From an uncultured SAR116 cluster alpha proteobacterium (GTDB taxonomy: Bacteria > Pseudomonadota > Alphaproteobacteria > Puniceispirillales > Marisalimonadaceae): DNA of 64,000 bases. The stretch is from positions 186,001 through 250,000 of the forward strand of contig CACMOJ010000001.1 of NCBI GenBank assembly GCA_902615325.1, written 5' to 3'. The notes below the pieces were generated by a model. It made no database searches. It saw nothing but the letters and a program-made list of their open reading frames with translations, and was not told the DNA's origin. Below are positions 17,610 through 28,084 of the stretch, piece by piece (the first letter of the stretch is position 1; each line of letters begins with the position of its first letter). The translations under genes and the position numbers were made by a program.

Positions 17610-18524
17610 CTATAAATTTCTTTTCATTTTTAATTTTTGAAAATCATCATCAGCATGATAACTACTTCTTGTAAAAGGAGATGACGAAACAAGAAAAAAG
17701 CCTTTTGATAAAGCAATATTTTTATAAAGTTCAAATTTTTCCGGTCTTACATAATCTATAACAGCATGATGTTTTTTTGTTGGCTGCAAATATTGACCAA
17801 TGGTTAAAAAATCTACGTCAGCAGCTCTTAAATCATCCATAACTTGAATAACCTCATCTTTACTTTCACCTAATCCGACCATTAATCCAGATTTAGTAAA
17901 AATTTTGGTATTATTTAACTTAATATCATTAAGTAACTTTAATGATGTAAAATATCTGGCACCTGGTCTTACTTCATTATACAATCTTGGTACTGTCTCT
18001 AGATTGTGATTAAAAACGTCTGGTGCATATTTACCTATGAGAGTGGCCGCAAAACTATTTTTCATAAAATCAGGTGTTAAAATCTCAATTGTTGTTTGAG
18101 GAGATTGATGCCTTATAGCTTTTATAGTATTTAAGAAATGTGAGAGACCGTTATCTTTTAAATCATCTCTATTAACAGAAGTTATAACAACATGCGTCAA
18201 ACCTAATTCACTAACTGAAGCTGCAACTCTCTCAGGTTCAAAAGGATCTAAATAATTTGGCTTTCCAGTTTTAACATTACAAAAGGTACACGCTCTAGTA
18301 CATATATCCCCCATAATCATAAATGTTGCATGTTTTTTAGACCAACACTCACTTAAATTTGGACAATTAGCTTCTTCACAAACAGTATGAACTTTGTTTT
18401 TTTTAACAATTTCTTTAACTGAATTAATATTATCACCTGATTTAAATCTAACTTTCAACCAATTAGGTTTCAAAGGAGATAATTTATCAGAAGTATTAAT
18501 TTTTTCAGGATGTCTAACTTTCAT
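17610..18524 (-). CDS. lipA: Lipoyl synthase (radical SAM)
   Basis: LipA inserts two sulfurs into octanoyl groups on lipoyl domains, here presumably those of the neighbouring PdhB and PdhC. Both iron-sulfur sites are visible: the auxiliary cluster C49-x4-C54-x5-C60 and the radical SAM cluster C75-x3-C79-x2-C82 in CTRACTFC. The C-terminal RSSYHADD, whose serine ligates the auxiliary cluster, is also present. The 304 residues are close to the usual family length. It starts 10 bp after lpd in the pyruvate dehydrogenase operon, so the cofactor enzyme is co-expressed with its substrates. Confidence 0.98.
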   Translation of the reverse strand: MKVRHPEKINTSDKLSPLKPNWLKVRFKSGDNINSVKEIVKKNKVHTVCEEANCPNLSECWSKKHATFMIMGDICTRACTFCNVKTGKPNYLDPFEPERVAASVSELGLTHVVITSVNRDDLKDNGLSHFLNTIKAIRHQSPQTTIEILTPDFMKNSFAATLIGKYAPDVFNHNLETVPRLYNEVRPGARYFTSLKLLNDIKLNNTKIFTKSGLMVGLGESKDEVIQVMDDLRAADVDFLTIGQYLQPTKKHHAVIDYVRPEKFELYKNIALSKGFFLVSSSPFTRSSYHADDDFQKLKMKRNL

Positions 18525-18534
18525 TTATCTAAAT

Positions 18535-19950
18535 CTAAAAATGTAAAACTCTATCATAGGCATCTAAAACAGATTCATGCATAGCTTCTGATAAAGTAGG
18601 ATGCGGAAAAATTGTTTCCATTAAGTCTTCCTCTGTTGTTTCTAATTTTTTTGCAATAGCAAATCCCTGAATTAATTCTGTTACTTCAGGACCAACTAGA
18701 TGAGCGCCTAAAAACTCACCGGTATTTTTATCAAATATAGTTTTAATAAATCCTTCTGACTCTCCTAAAGCTATTGCTTTACCATTTCCTATAAATGGAA
18801 ATCTTCCAACTTTTATTTCATGATTTAATTCCAAAGCTCTTTTTTCAGTTAATCCAATAGAAGCTATTTGAGGTCTTGAATATGTACAACCAGGTATATT
18901 TTCTTTTTGAATTTTATGTGTTTTCAATCCCTTAATACCATCAACACATAAAATTCCTTCATGACTAGCTTTATGTGCTAGCCATGGACCATCAGTCACA
19001 TCTCCAATAGCATATATACCATTTTCAGAGGTTTTCATAAATTCATTTGTTTTGATAAATCCCTTTTCCATCTCTATATTAAGTGCTTCTAAACCTAAAT
19101 CTTCAACATTAGGCTTAATCCCAACAGATAATAAAAGTTTATCAGCATTCAATTTAAGTTTTTTATTGCCATTTTTTATTTCACATTCAACAGACGAAAC
19201 TTTAGTTTTAACACTTTGTAATTCAGAATTGATGTGAACATCTATACCTCTATTTTTAAAACTTTTTAAAACAAATTCTGATATTTCATGATCTTCATTT
19301 GGTAAAATTTTATTTTGTACTTCAATTATAGTAACCTTACATCCCAAATCATTATAAAAAGAAGCAAATTCTGATCCTATCGCACCTGAACCAACAATAA
19401 TTAATGATTTAGGAAGTTCTTTAGGGGTCATAGCTGTCCTATAATCTAAAACATTTTTTCCATCTGAAGATACAAAAGGAAGATTTTTAGAGGTAGCCCC
19501 AGTAGCAATAATTAAAAATTTAGATATAATTTTTAATTCATTTTTTTCTTTATCTATAACCTTTACCACTTTTTGATCTCTGCTTGATTCTATTATTTTG
19601 GCTAATCCTTTATGAACATTAATTTTATTTTTTTTCATTAAATGTTCTACACCTGAGGACAAAGATTTAGCAACTGTTCGTGATCTTTTAATTATATCTT
19701 CAAAATTAACTTGATAATTGGGTATTGAAAAGCCATATGACTTAGAATTATCTAACAGATGTTTAACTTCTGAACTTCTTAACAAAGCTTTTGTTGGAAT
19801 ACATCCCCAATTTAAGCAAACACCGCCTAAATTTTCTCTTTCTACCAGCCCAACATTAAATCCAAGTTGTGAAGCTCTTATTGCAGCAACATAACCACCT
19901 GGCCCACCACCAATTATTAAAAGGTCATATTTTATATTATTCTCTAACAT
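18535..19950 (-). CDS. lpdA: Dihydrolipoamide dehydrogenase (E3)
   Basis: E3 reoxidises dihydrolipoamide and passes electrons to NAD+. The 471 residues show an FAD-binding GGGPGGY (14-20), the redox-active disulfide C45/C50 in GGVCLNWGCIPTK, the NAD-binding GSGAIGSEFASF, a second FAD segment YAIGDV and the C-terminal HPTLSE with the active-site His-Glu pair. It shares one base with the pdhC stop codon. Position in the pdhA-pdhB-pdhC-lpd order says it is the pyruvate dehydrogenase E3, though it may serve other 2-oxoacid dehydrogenases too. Confidence 0.97.
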   Translation of the reverse strand: MLENNIKYDLLIIGGGPGGYVAAIRASQLGFNVGLVERENLGGVCLNWGCIPTKALLRSSEVKHLLDNSKSYGFSIPNYQVNFEDIIKRSRTVAKSLSSGVEHLMKKNKINVHKGLAKIIESSRDQKVVKVIDKEKNELKIISKFLIIATGATSKNLPFVSSDGKNVLDYRTAMTPKELPKSLIIVGSGAIGSEFASFYNDLGCKVTIIEVQNKILPNEDHEISEFVLKSFKNRGIDVHINSELQSVKTKVSSVECEIKNGNKKLKLNADKLLLSVGIKPNVEDLGLEALNIEMEKGFIKTNEFMKTSENGIYAIGDVTDGPWLAHKASHEGILCVDGIKGLKTHKIQKENIPGCTYSRPQIASIGLTEKRALELNHEIKVGRFPFIGNGKAIALGESEGFIKTIFDKNTGEFLGAHLVGPEVTELIQGFAIAKKLETTEEDLMETIFPHPTLSEAMHESVLDAYDRVLHF

Positions 19951-21233
19951 TACAATGACATCAACATTGGATTTTCAATTATTTTTTTAAAAACTTGGAG
20001 GAATTTTGCTCCAACTGCTCCATCTATAGCTCGATGGTCACATGAAAGAGTTACATTCATAACGTTGCAAATAACAACTTTATCATCTTTCACAATTGGT
20101 AATTTTTGTCCAGCACCTACAGCCAAAATTGCACTTTGAGGTGGATTTATAATAGCTGTAAAATTTTTAATACCATACATCCCTAAGTTTGATATTGAAA
20201 AAGTTCCACCTTTATATTCATTCGGTGAAAGAGCACCATTCTTAGCTTTTTCAACAAGCTCTTTTATCTCACTTGAAATTTTATGTATCCCTTTTTCTTC
20301 AACATTTCTTACTATTGGTGTTATTAATCCTCCATCTATAGCGACAGCTACAGAAATATCTGAGGATTTAAAAAGTTTTGTACTCTCATTTGTCCAACTG
20401 ACATTACATTCAGGGACTTTATTTAATGTTAAGCCAGCAACCTTTACGATTATGTCATTAACAGATATTTTGCCTTGCTCAGGAAATTCATCATTAACTT
20501 TTTTTCTAAATGATAATAAATCATCAATATTACAATCTATAGATAGATAGAAATGTGGTGCGTTAGTTTTAGACTCAACTAACCTTTTTGCAATTGTTTG
20601 TCTCATTGAGGAGTTTTTAACTAATTCAAAATCACTTACATCCGAAATTGATTTTTTTAAATCTTTTGGTGAGGAATTTACATTATGATTCTCAACATCT
20701 TTTTTAACAATTCTTCCATGTGGACCAGAACCTTTAATCAAATTAAGATCTATGGATTTTTCTCTAGCAATCCTTTTAGCAAGTGGGCTTGCAAAAATAC
20801 GGTTTTTTTCACTATCATAAACTGCAATTTCACTATCAGATGTATTAAATTTTTGTTCAACAAGCTGCTCAATTTTTGCAATTTGATCAAGAGGCTTATC
20901 ACCAGAATCTTGTTTAATTAATTCTTTATCATCTTTCTCATTAGAGCCAGATTTTACATTAGGGCCATGTACTTTTTCATCATATTTTTCTCCAGGGTCT
21001 AATATGATACCGATCGGTGTATTGACCTTAATACCCTCAGATCCTTCATTAAAAAAAAGTTTTCCGATAGTCCCATCAAAAATCGATTCAACTTCCATTG
21101 TAGCTTTGTCGGTTTCAATTTCAGCAATCAAATCACCAGATGAAATTGTATCCCCTTCTGAAATAAGCCATTTGGCAAGAGTTCCCTCCTCCATTGTTGG
21201 ACTTAAAGCTGGCATTAAAATTTCATTACTCAT
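19950..21233 (-). CDS. pdhC: Pyruvate dehydrogenase E2, dihydrolipoamide acetyltransferase
   Basis: E2 is the structural core that transfers acetyl groups to CoA. A single N-terminal lipoyl domain carries the lipoylated lysine K43 in [12 protein letters not shown]. After a charged linker comes a peripheral-subunit-binding domain (about 150-190, SPLAKRIAREKSIDL and GPHGRIVKKDV) and the acetyltransferase domain ending with catalytic H400 and D404 in DHRAIDGAVGAKF. Length 427 is typical of single-lipoyl alphaproteobacterial E2. The lipoyl domain closely resembles that at the start of PdhB, also at DNA level. Confidence 0.97.
   Translation of the reverse strand: MSNEILMPALSPTMEEGTLAKWLISEGDTISSGDLIAEIETDKATMEVESIFDGTIGKLFFNEGSEGIKVNTPIGIILDPGEKYDEKVHGPNVKSGSNEKDDKELIKQDSGDKPLDQIAKIEQLVEQKFNTSDSEIAVYDSEKNRIFASPLAKRIAREKSIDLNLIKGSGPHGRIVKKDVENHNVNSSPKDLKKSISDVSDFELVKNSSMRQTIAKRLVESKTNAPHFYLSIDCNIDDLLSFRKKVNDEFPEQGKISVNDIIVKVAGLTLNKVPECNVSWTNESTKLFKSSDISVAVAIDGGLITPIVRNVEEKGIHKISSEIKELVEKAKNGALSPNEYKGGTFSISNLGMYGIKNFTAIINPPQSAILAVGAGQKLPIVKDDKVVICNVMNVTLSCDHRAIDGAVGAKFLQVFKKIIENPMLMSL
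21090..21230 (-). repeat. Lipoyl-domain coding repeat, copy in pdhC
   Basis: This stretch of pdhC is a diverged copy of 22458-22598 in pdhB. In the best part (21175-21230 against 22543-22598) I count 50 matching bases of 56. It encodes the lipoyl domain around the modified lysine. It is a homologous domain repeat inside coding sequence, not a mobile element. Confidence 0.8.
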
Positions 21234-21245
21234 ACTAGATCCACT

Positions 21246-22604
21246 CTAGGAACAAATTTGTTTAGCTTTATTAATAATATCACTTGTTTGTGGCAAAGCC
21301 AATTTTTCTAAATTTTCTGCATATGGCATAGGCACATCTTTACCATGAACTCTTAAAACAGGAGCATCAAGCCAATCAAATGCTTGTTCCTGTATTAATG
21401 ATGAAATTTCAGCTCCAATTCCTGAATATCCAAAACCCTCTTCACAAGTAATTAATCTATTTGTTTTTTTAACAGAATTTATAATTGTTTCTAAATCCAA
21501 AGGTCTTAATGAGCGAAGGTTAATAACTTCAGCGTTTATTCCATTTTTTTCGAGCTCTTTAGCTGCTTCTAATGCTTTACCAACCATGATAGAGAAAGCT
21601 ACAATTGTTATATCAGAACCAATTTTTTCAACTTTAGCTTTTCCTATTGGTATTGTAAACTCATTAGATATTGGACATTCGAAAGATTGACCATACATGA
21701 CTTCATTTTCAAGAAATACAATAGGATTTGGATCTCTAATTGCAGATTTCAGTAACCCTTTTGCATCTTCGCTTGACCATGGAGATACAACTTTTAATCC
21801 GGGCACATGTGAATACCAACTTGCGAAACATTGACTATGTTGCGCAGCAACTCTACTAGCAGCACCATTTGGACCTCTAAATACAATTGGACAACCCATT
21901 TGGCCGCCAGACATATATAATGTTTTAGCAGCTGAATTTATAATTTGATCAATTGCTTGCATTGAAAAATTAAATGTCATGAACTCTACTATTGGTTTTA
22001 AATTACCAAATGCTGCTCCAATACCAATACCAGTAAAACCATGTTCTGTTATAGGAGTATCTATAACTCTATTATCTCCAAACTGTTCTAGAAGACCTTG
22101 TGTAACTTTATAGGCACCTTCATATTCAGCAACTTCCTCTCCCATAATAAAAACATCATCATCTGCTTTCATTTCTTCTAAAATTGCATCTCTTAGAGCT
22201 TCTCGTACTGTAATTTTCTTTGTGGTATCATCAGCAGAAAAAGTTACAACTTTATCATATTCTCGAACATTAGATAATTTTTCTACATCGTCTACCTCAT
22301 TGTTTGAAATACTAATAACATTTTTATTGCTTTCATCTATATTGGTTTCATAAATTTCTTCATTTTCACTGAATTCAGCAATAGGAGTATTGATTTTAAT
22401 ACCTTGCGTACCTTCATCAACAATAAGTTTTGAAATAAAACCGTCTTCAACAGCTTCAATTTCCATAGTAGCTTTATCTGTTTCAATTTCAGCTATTAAA
22501 TCTCCAGAACTAATTTTATCACCAACTTTAACTAACCATTTTGCTAGAGTTCCTTCCTCCATAGTTGGACTCAAAGCTGGCATTAATATCTCATTACTTT
22601 TCAT
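21246..22604 (-). CDS. pdhB: Pyruvate dehydrogenase E1 beta with N-terminal lipoyl domain
   Basis: The beta subunit of the ThDP-dependent E1. Unusually compared with enterobacterial or Gram-positive E1 beta, but typically for alphaproteobacteria, it starts with its own lipoyl domain (about residues 1-80, lipoyl lysine K44 in [12 protein letters not shown]). A linker follows, then the transketolase-like domain from about 128 ([48 protein letters not shown]) and the C-terminal transketolase domain ([24 protein letters not shown]). It starts at the pdhA stop (one shared base) and ends 12 bp before pdhC. Confidence 0.97.
   Translation of the reverse strand: MKSNEILMPALSPTMEEGTLAKWLVKVGDKISSGDLIAEIETDKATMEIEAVEDGFISKLIVDEGTQGIKINTPIAEFSENEEIYETNIDESNKNVISISNNEVDDVEKLSNVREYDKVVTFSADDTTKKITVREALRDAILEEMKADDDVFIMGEEVAEYEGAYKVTQGLLEQFGDNRVIDTPITEHGFTGIGIGAAFGNLKPIVEFMTFNFSMQAIDQIINSAAKTLYMSGGQMGCPIVFRGPNGAASRVAAQHSQCFASWYSHVPGLKVVSPWSSEDAKGLLKSAIRDPNPIVFLENEVMYGQSFECPISNEFTIPIGKAKVEKIGSDITIVAFSIMVGKALEAAKELEKNGINAEVINLRSLRPLDLETIINSVKKTNRLITCEEGFGYSGIGAEISSLIQEQAFDWLDAPVLRVHGKDVPMPYAENLEKLALPQTSDIINKAKQICS
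22458..22598 (-). repeat. Lipoyl-domain coding repeat, copy in pdhB
   Basis: This is the partner of 21090-21230. The two copies are direct repeats about 1.37 kb apart in the same operon and encode near-identical N-terminal lipoyl domains. Confidence 0.8.
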
Positions 22605-23620
22605 TATTCTATAATTATGTCTCTTAAAAGTTCTTTCTCATCTGGTAATTCAGATTCGATTGCAAAGTCAGCGGCTTTGTTTACATCGATTTTTATTTGA
22701 TTGTCAATCTCTTTGAGTTGATTTTCATTAAATCCAGTTTCTAATATTAATTTCTGCAAAGCTTTCAAAGGACCATTTTTTCTCATTTCAGCAACTTCGT
22801 CTCTAGTTCTATACTTACCAGGATCAGACATAGAATGGCCTCTAAATCGATATGTTTTGACTTCTAAAATAAATGGTTTTTGTTTTGATCTACAGTAGTT
22901 TATAGCCTCTATAGCAGCCTCTCTAACATCCAATACATCCATGCCATTAACAGTTTTATTTTTAATACCAAAAGCTTCACCTCTAATTGCAAAATTATCA
23001 GTTGAGGAAGACCTTTGAACCGAAGTGCCCATTCCATATAAATTATTTTCGATTACGAAAAGTACTGGTAAATTCCATAAAGCAGCAATATTGAAAGTTT
23101 CATAAACCTGACCTTGATTTGCAGCTCCGTCTCCAAAAAAAGTTACACATATAGATTTTTCTTTTTTGTATTTATGAGAAAAAGCCAATCCAGCACCAAT
23201 TGGGACTTGAGCACCAACAATTCCATGTCCTCCAAAAAAACCTTTTTCTCTGCTAAACATATGCATAGATCCACCTTTACCTTTAGAGTAACCTGTTATA
23301 CGACCAGTTAATTCGGCCATAACACCTTTAGGATCCATCCCACAAACTAACATGTGCCCATGATCTCTATAAGAAGTGACCATAGTGTCATGTTCTTCAA
23401 GTGCTGAATTAATTCCAACTACAACAGCTTCCTGCCCTATATAAAGATGACAAAAACCACCAATTTTTCCCATTCCGTAAAGTTGGCCAGCTTTTTCTTC
23501 AAACCTTCTTATGAGTAACATTTGTTTATTGAGCTTTAGCAAAAGATCCAAATCGTAATTGCTTTTCTTTTTTGGACTTGATTTATCAGTTTGTTTGTTA
23601 TTCATATTCATAGTATTCAT
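22604..23620 (-). CDS. pdhA: Pyruvate dehydrogenase E1 alpha
   Basis: E1 alpha binds thiamine diphosphate and decarboxylates pyruvate. The ThDP motif is complete, from GDG (163-165) to NN (192-193). The [16 protein letters not shown] and [17 protein letters not shown] segments are classic E1 alpha landmarks. The first 20 residues are polar and Met/Asn/Lys-rich, with Met at positions 1, 4 and 6, so the precise start is uncertain; no Shine-Dalgarno is seen before any of them. It lies 39 bp after the ftsB-like gene and begins the pdhA-pdhB-pdhC-lpd-lipA-COQ10 run. Confidence 0.97.
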   Translation of the reverse strand: MNTMNMNNKQTDKSSPKKKSNYDLDLLLKLNKQMLLIRRFEEKAGQLYGMGKIGGFCHLYIGQEAVVVGINSALEEHDTMVTSYRDHGHMLVCGMDPKGVMAELTGRITGYSKGKGGSMHMFSREKGFFGGHGIVGAQVPIGAGLAFSHKYKKEKSICVTFFGDGAANQGQVYETFNIAALWNLPVLFVIENNLYGMGTSVQRSSSTDNFAIRGEAFGIKNKTVNGMDVLDVREAAIEAINYCRSKQKPFILEVKTYRFRGHSMSDPGKYRTRDEVAEMRKNGPLKALQKLILETGFNENQLKEIDNQIKIDVNKAADFAIESELPDEKELLRDIIIE

Positions 23621-23659
23621 ATATACATTTTGTGTATAAAATACAATAAATTCATAATT

Positions 23660-23968
23660 TTATTCTTCTAAAAGGACTAGAACATTATCTTCTTTAATTA
23701 AACCTAAGTTTTCTTGAGCTAATTCACTCACATAATCTTCATTCAATGTCTCAAGAGAGAGAAATTCAATTTTATTCATTAAATTTTTTTCTTTCTCCTT
23801 CAAATTAGATAATTCTTTATTTAAAAGTAGAATAGAGTCATTCATTTGAAAAATCTTATTAACGGATTTTTCACTAAAAAACGTTAAGTTTACAGAATAA
23901 TAAATGCAAACTCCGATTATTACGGATAAAAGTAAATTAACAAATTCTTTTCTTAAATAATTTATCAT
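23660..23968 (-). CDS. ftsB: FtsB/DivIC-like septum formation protein
   Basis: A 102-residue bitopic protein with one membrane helix (about residues 10-30) followed by a coiled-coil-like stretch rich in Asn, Lys, Glu and Leu (about 40-75). That topology, its size and its place between eno and pdhA match the alphaproteobacterial FtsB/DivIC family, a divisome component that links FtsL and FtsQ. Sequence conservation in this family is low, so the name rests on topology and synteny. Its start overlaps the eno stop by 4 bp. Confidence 0.8.
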   Translation of the reverse strand: MINYLRKEFVNLLLSVIIGVCIYYSVNLTFFSEKSVNKIFQMNDSILLLNKELSNLKEKEKNLMNKIEFLSLETLNEDYVSELAQENLGLIKEDNVLVLLEE

Positions 23969-25251
23969 GTTTTATTTATTATATCCAAAATCTCATTACC
24001 TAGAAACTTTGCTTCTTCTCCTAATTGTTCTTCAATTCTAAGCAATTGGTTGTACTTAGAGGTTCTATCTGATCTTGATAAAGAACCTGTTTTAATTTGA
24101 CCAGCATTTATACCTACACTTAAATCAGAAATAAAACTGTCTTCTGTTTCACCAGATCGATGTGATATAATTGTATTATAATTATTTTCTTTTGCTTTGG
24201 ATACGGTGTTGAGTGTCTCTGTTAAAGTTCCAACTTGATTTAATTTAATCAAAATTGAGTTTCCAGCCTCTTTTTTAATTCCTTCACTTAATTTTCTTTC
24301 TGAAGTCACAAATAAATCATCTCCCACTATTTGAAGTTTATTACCATATAAATTTGTAAATTTTGTGAATCCATCAATATCATCTTCGTCAAATGGATCC
24401 TCGATTGAAATAATTGGATAATTATTTACGAGTTCACCCCAATATTCAATCAATTCATCGGTACTTAACGGACTTCGATTATTTAAAAAGTATTTATTTT
24501 TTTTAGAAAATTCACTCGCCGCTGCATCTAATGCAATAAAAATGTCTTCTCCAACTTTGTAACCACTAGCTTGTATGGATTTTGAAATTAAATCTAAAGC
24601 AACTTTTGGATCATGTATTTTAGGAGCAAACCCACCTTCATCACCAACACTTGTAGAATATTTTTTTTCATCCAATATTTCTTTTAAATTATGAAAAATT
24701 TCTGCTCCAGCTCTTAATGCATCACTAAATTTTTCAAAATTAACTGGCATTATCATAAACTCTTGAATATCTAATAAATTATTTGCGTGTGCTCCTCCAT
24801 TTATAATGTTCATTAAAGGCACAGGCATCACTTTTGAGCTTAAACCGCCTATATATTTATATAATGGTTGATTTAATAAAATTGCGCCTGCTCTTGCAAC
24901 CGCCATTGAAACCCCGAGGATAGCGTTTGCTCCTAATTTTTTTTTATTTGATGTTCCATCAAGACTAATTAAATCGTTATCAATTTTAGTTTGTTCTAAA
25001 GGTGATCTACCTAAAATGATATTTTGGATATCATTATTAATATTATCAATGGCTTTTGTAACACTTTTTCCATGATACATTTTATATTCATCTCTAAGTT
25101 CTACCGCCTCATACTTGCCAGTAGATGCTCCAGAAGGAACACTTGCACTTCCAACTAAACCATTTGACAAGATAACATCAACTTCAACTGTTGGATATCC
25201 TCGGCTATCAAGAATTTGTCTACCTTTCACTTTTTGAATTTTAATCATCAT
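23965..25251 (-). CDS. eno: Enolase
   Basis: Enolase converts 2-phosphoglycerate to phosphoenolpyruvate. The protein shows GRQILDSRGYPTVEVD at the N-terminus, SGASTGKYEAVELRD, VGDEGGFAP, magnesium-ligand regions around ALDAAASEF and SIEDPFDEDD, the catalytic-lysine segment LIKLNQVGT and SHRSGETEDS. Length 428 is standard. The frame opens with two consecutive Met codons overlapping the kdsA stop; AGGA is 4 nt from the first and 7 nt from the second, so the true start may be 25248. Grouping with pyrG, kdsA and pdhA is typical of alphaproteobacteria. Confidence 0.98.
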   Translation of the reverse strand: MMIKIQKVKGRQILDSRGYPTVEVDVILSNGLVGSASVPSGASTGKYEAVELRDEYKMYHGKSVTKAIDNINNDIQNIILGRSPLEQTKIDNDLISLDGTSNKKKLGANAILGVSMAVARAGAILLNQPLYKYIGGLSSKVMPVPLMNIINGGAHANNLLDIQEFMIMPVNFEKFSDALRAGAEIFHNLKEILDEKKYSTSVGDEGGFAPKIHDPKVALDLISKSIQASGYKVGEDIFIALDAAASEFSKKNKYFLNNRSPLSTDELIEYWGELVNNYPIISIEDPFDEDDIDGFTKFTNLYGNKLQIVGDDLFVTSERKLSEGIKKEAGNSILIKLNQVGTLTETLNTVSKAKENNYNTIISHRSGETEDSFISDLSVGINAGQIKTGSLSRSDRTSKYNQLLRIEEQLGEEAKFLGNEILDIINKT

Positions 25252-26086
25252 AATTTCCTATAGAATGCTCTTTAATTAATTGATCTATTTTCACAATATT
25301 TTTAAGTATATATTTTAATTTATCTAGTCTAATCATATTTGGACCATCGCTGGGTGCTTTATCTGGGTTTTCATGAACCTCCATAAAAATTCCAGAAATA
25401 CCTGTAGTTACGGCAGCATTACAATAATATGGAATGTACTCTCTATTTCCACCAGAAACTTTTCCCAAGCCACCGGGACTTTGAACTGAATGTGTAGCAT
25501 CAAATACAACGGGGTAACCTGTTTTTTTCATTTCAATTAATGACCTTAAATCAAAAATTAAATTATTATATCCAAAGGATGTACCCCTTTCAGTTAAAAT
25601 TATATTTTCATTTCCAGTAGATTTTATTTTTTCTATAACGTTTGTTATATCCCAAGGAGCTAAAAATTGACCCTTTTTTACATTGATTATTTTACCTGTA
25701 TTTGAAGCATTCAATAATAAGTCTGTTTGTCTGCATAAAAAAGCAGGTATTTGTATAATATCAACCACCTCACTCAGAGCTTCACATTGATAACTTTCAT
25801 GAACATCAGTTAAAACTGGAACATTCAAACTATTTTTGATTTCATTTAAAATACTGAGGCCTTTTTCAAGTCCTACTCCTCTGTTAGAGTTAATATTAGT
25901 TCTGTTAGCTTTATCAAAAGACGATTTAAATACAAAATTCAGTGAAATCTCATCACATATTTTTTTAATCATTTGTGCGTGATAGATTGCGTGATCTCTA
26001 CTTTCTATGGCACATGGACCAGCAATTAAAAATAAATTATTGTCATTTTTAATATCAAATCTGCCTATTTTAATTTTTTTATTCAT
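25241..26086 (-). CDS. kdsA: 3-deoxy-8-phosphooctulonate synthase (KDO-8-phosphate synthase)
   Basis: KdsA condenses phosphoenolpyruvate with arabinose 5-phosphate for the KDO sugar of lipopolysaccharide, so this cell makes an LPS-type outer membrane. The 281 residues include LIAGPCAIESRDHA, FKSSFDKANRTN, VLTDVHE, IPAFLCRQTDLL and the FDATHSVQSPGG segment. The gene overlaps eno by 11 bp and begins 4 bp after pyrG, so the substrate-producing and substrate-using enzymes for phosphoenolpyruvate are coupled. Confidence 0.97.
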   Translation of the reverse strand: MNKKIKIGRFDIKNDNNLFLIAGPCAIESRDHAIYHAQMIKKICDEISLNFVFKSSFDKANRTNINSNRGVGLEKGLSILNEIKNSLNVPVLTDVHESYQCEALSEVVDIIQIPAFLCRQTDLLLNASNTGKIINVKKGQFLAPWDITNVIEKIKSTGNENIILTERGTSFGYNNLIFDLRSLIEMKKTGYPVVFDATHSVQSPGGLGKVSGGNREYIPYYCNAAVTTGISGIFMEVHENPDKAPSDGPNMIRLDKLKYILKNIVKIDQLIKEHSIGNYDD

Positions 26087-26090
26087 AAAT

Positions 26091-27725
26091 TTATAACAAT
26101 CTTGATTGGTTTAGGGACGCATTTATAAATGAAATAAAAAGGGGATGCGGTTGAAAAGGCTTTGATTTTAGCTCAGGATGAAATTGAACAGCAATAAACC
26201 ATGGATGATCGTTTAATTCTAGAGTTTCTGGTAGTATATTATCTGGTGACATTCCAGCGAAATTCATACCCTTTTCAAAAAAATTTTCACATAAATCTAA
26301 ATTAACCTCATATCTATGTCTATGTCTTTCATATATTATTTTATTTTTGTAAATATTGTATATTTTTGAGTTTTTGTCTAAGCGACATTCGTAAGACCCA
26401 AGTCTCATTGTACCTCCATATTCACTAAGAATATCTCTTTTTTCTTTACCTTTTTTTGTTTGCCATTCTGTTAATAAAGAAATGACAGGAAATGTAGTTT
26501 TACCAAACTCAGTAGAAGAAGCATCTTTAATTTCCATAACATTTCTCGCAAATTCAATAACTGCCAGCTGCATTCCTAGACATATTCCTAAAAAAGGTAT
26601 TTTATTCAACCTAGCATAATTAATAGCTAAAATTTTTCCATTGGACCCTCTTTCACCAAAACCGCCTGGTACAATTATACCATTAACATCTTTGAAACAA
26701 TCAAAGTTTATATCAATATTTTCAGAGTCAATCCAAACCAAATTAACCTTTGTCTTATTAGCTATACCACCATGAGTTATTGCTTCAATTAAAGATTTAT
26801 ATGAATCAATAATAGATGTATATTTTCCTACAACACCAATATTAACTTCACCGTCTGAAGATGATTGTATAGAAATAATTTTTTTCCATACACTTAAATC
26901 TGGAGATTTGTCATAACTTAAATTGAAATATTTTAGGATCTGTTTATCAAACCCAGATTCATGGTAAGCAATTGGAACTTTGTAAATTGAATTAACATCA
27001 ATTGCTTCAATTACTGCTTCTTCTATGACATTACAAAATTGAGCTATTTTCTTTTTTTGATCATTTGGAATTTTTAACTCAGTCCTACATAATAAAATAT
27101 CAGGCTGAATTCCCATGCCTTGTAATTCTTTTACAGAATGTTGAGTAGGTTTGGTTTTCAATTCTTTTGCTGCATTAATAAAAGGCAGTAGTGTGACATG
27201 AACAAAGCAAGTATTTTCTTTTCCAAGATCATTTCTTAATTGTCTAATTGCTTCAATAAATGGCAAAGATTCAATGTCTCCTACAGTTCCTCCAATTTCA
27301 CAAAACATAAAATCTTCATCATTAATATCTGATAAGATAAATTTTTTTATAGCATCGGTTACATGCGGTATAACTTGAATTGTAGCTCCAAGATAATCTC
27401 CTCTTCTTTCCTTTTTCAAAACTTGAGAGTAAATTTTACCGGTAGTGACATTATCTGATTTTCTTGAATCAACGCCAGTAAATCTTTCATAATGACCTAA
27501 ATCTAAATCTGTTTCTGCGCCATCATCTGTAACAAAACATTCCCCATGTTGATACGGACTCATTGTTCCTGGATCTACATTCAAATATGGATCTAATTTC
27601 CTAAGCCTAACTTTAAAACCTCTGGAAATAAAAATAGAAGCTAAGCTAGCTGAGGCTAATCCTTTTCCAAGTGAAGATACAACACCACCTGTAATAAAAA
27701 TAAATTTAGGGGTGCGACTGTTCAT
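26091..27725 (-). CDS. pyrG: CTP synthase
   Basis: PyrG aminates UTP to CTP with glutamine. The N-terminal amidoligase domain has [13 protein letters not shown] (about 10-22) and [10 protein letters not shown]. The C-terminal class I glutamine amidotransferase domain has PGGFGERG, nucleophile C382 in LGICLGMQ and the catalytic H516 in FHPEL. Length 544 is standard for the family. It lies 31 bp after secG and 4 bp before kdsA in a continuous minus-strand run. Confidence 0.98.
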   Translation of the reverse strand: MNSRTPKFIFITGGVVSSLGKGLASASLASIFISRGFKVRLRKLDPYLNVDPGTMSPYQHGECFVTDDGAETDLDLGHYERFTGVDSRKSDNVTTGKIYSQVLKKERRGDYLGATIQVIPHVTDAIKKFILSDINDEDFMFCEIGGTVGDIESLPFIEAIRQLRNDLGKENTCFVHVTLLPFINAAKELKTKPTQHSVKELQGMGIQPDILLCRTELKIPNDQKKKIAQFCNVIEEAVIEAIDVNSIYKVPIAYHESGFDKQILKYFNLSYDKSPDLSVWKKIISIQSSSDGEVNIGVVGKYTSIIDSYKSLIEAITHGGIANKTKVNLVWIDSENIDINFDCFKDVNGIIVPGGFGERGSNGKILAINYARLNKIPFLGICLGMQLAVIEFARNVMEIKDASSTEFGKTTFPVISLLTEWQTKKGKEKRDILSEYGGTMRLGSYECRLDKNSKIYNIYKNKIIYERHRHRYEVNLDLCENFFEKGMNFAGMSPDNILPETLELNDHPWFIAVQFHPELKSKPFQPHPLFISFINASLNQSRLL

Positions 27726-27756
27726 ATTTGTAAGATTATATCAAATAAAAATAATT

Positions 27757-28062
27757 TCAATTATCTGTGGGAACTTTTGGTTTATCATTTTCATTATTTA
27801 TATCGGTTTTAATTTCTTGTGAGATTGAAGGTTTATAATCATTACCAGATAATATGGCAAGTAGGATGGATGTAACAAAAAATAATGCACCCACCAAAGT
27901 TGTTATTTTTGTAAGAGTATTAGCAGTACCTCTAGATGTCATAAAACCACCACTTTGAGCCCCACCAATACCTAAGCCACCGCCTTCACTTTTTTGAAGT
28001 AATACTAACACTATTATGAATAATGCTAAAACAACATGAATAATTAGAACTGTGTTTTCCAT
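27757..28062 (-). CDS. secG: Preprotein translocase subunit SecG
   Basis: SecG is the small auxiliary subunit of the SecYEG channel. The 101 residues show two membrane helices (about 3-22 and 53-72) separated by the family signature VLLQKSEGGGLGIGGAQSGG, followed by FMTSRGTANTLTK. The C-terminal tail is short and charged. The tpiA-secG-pyrG order is the usual alphaproteobacterial one. Confidence 0.96.
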   Translation of the reverse strand: MENTVLIIHVVLALFIIVLVLLQKSEGGGLGIGGAQSGGFMTSRGTANTLTKITTLVGALFFVTSILLAILSGNDYKPSISQEIKTDINNENDKPKVPTDN

Positions 28063-28084
28063 AATTTAAGTATATATAATCAGT

